Shown piece after piece: positions 22,534 to 22,646 of a stretch of 22,646 nt of DNA (position 1 is its first letter; each line of letters starts with the position of its first letter). This DNA comes from CAYJEQ01 sp964370185 (GTDB taxonomy: Bacteria > Bacillota > Clostridia > Oscillospirales > Ruminococcaceae). The notes beneath the pieces are model-generated. The model was not told the DNA's origin. It ran no database searches and worked only from the letters and a program-made list of their open reading frames with translations. The DNA is taken from the NCBI GenBank assembly GCA_964370185.1, contig CAYJIJ010000037.1:1-22646 (forward strand), read 5' to 3'. The position numbers were made by a program, and so were the translations under genes.

Positions 22534-22566
22534 AAAACTCCTTGGATTAAAAGTTCAAGGAGTTTT
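22534..22566 (+). terminator. Terminator after tRNA-Leu
   Basis: Arms AAAACTCCTTG and CAAGGAGTTTT pair perfectly (11 bases) and are followed by ATCATATT; the 3' arm itself ends in TTTT. Confidence 0.85.
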
Positions 22567-22579
22567 ATCATATTTATTA

Positions 22580-22608
22580 TTCACAAAGGTGTAAAGATTA
22601 TTTATATT
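22580..22608 (+). promoter_or_regulatory. Promoter of the gene at the window end
   Basis: TTCACA (22580-22585), 17 bases, TATATT (22603-22608), 15 bases before the start codon at 22624. Confidence 0.55.
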
Positions 22609-22623
22609 AGCTTGAGGTGGACA

Positions 22624-22646
22624 ATGAAAAGGAAAATTAAAATAAG
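22624..22646 (+). CDS. Start of a gene cut by the window edge
   Basis: GAGGTGG followed by ATG and the codons for MKRKIKI, then the window ends. A promoter lies just upstream. The basic N-terminus could begin a signal peptide or a small ribosomal or DNA-binding protein; too little is visible to say. Confidence 0.5.

Noticed and set aside
22450..22566. tRNA-Leu as a mobile-element attachment site
   Set aside because: No integrase, no direct repeat of the tRNA 3' end and no cargo visible; the terminator is a normal one.

Overview
The window is a low-GC stretch with strong AGGAGG-type ribosome binding sites, TTGACA/TATAAT promoters with 17-base spacers, short intergenic gaps and U-tract terminators. 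This style, together with Mini-RNase III, an Fe-S type PurF, an FMN-riboswitch-controlled RibU-type ECF component, YitT and a SAM-I riboswitch on metK, points to an anaerobic Gram-positive of the Clostridia. That assignment is inference from gene content; no marker gene fixes the genus.

Layout. 84-1039 (minus): a two-gene lysis cassette, amidase then holin, with no other phage genes in view. 1329-2804 (plus): a large lipoprotein of unknown role. 3007-5675 (minus): yitT, mrnC and obg; obg and mrnC overlap by one base. 6004-6690 (minus): a secreted protein made of three 56-residue repeats. 7007-13482 (minus): the purine operon purE-purF-purM-purN-purH-purD, gaps 12-23 bases, preceded by a structured leader that contains a 28-codon small ORF and a terminator-like hairpin. 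13799-14860 (minus): a DUF4349 lipoprotein. 15013-16396 (minus): metK under a SAM-I riboswitch. 16461-17258 (minus): a riboflavin ECF substrate-binding component under an FMN riboswitch. 17315-18284 (minus): an IscU/NifU-type Fe-S scaffold and RNase HI, each with its own promoter. 18456-22375 (plus): an rlmD-type rRNA methyltransferase followed by an unknown protein, a stand-alone flavoprotein module and a CPBP membrane protease, probably one transcript. 22450-22531: tRNA-Leu(CAA), its terminator, and the first codons of another gene cut by the window edge.

How it fits together. Most of the window is core metabolism: six steps of IMP synthesis, SAM synthesis, riboflavin uptake, Fe-S assembly (which could supply PurF and the RlmD-type enzyme), ribosome assembly and rRNA processing. 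Both riboswitches show a likely antiterminator as a perfect 7-base complement between aptamer and terminator region. The parts not explained by known families are the purE leader with its small ORF, the 56-residue repeat protein and the palindromes upstream of it, the 224-residue protein after rlmD (faintly nuclease-like), the isolated lysis cassette, and an orphan terminator at 1231-1263. I see no CRISPR array, transposase, or clear multi-gene defence system.
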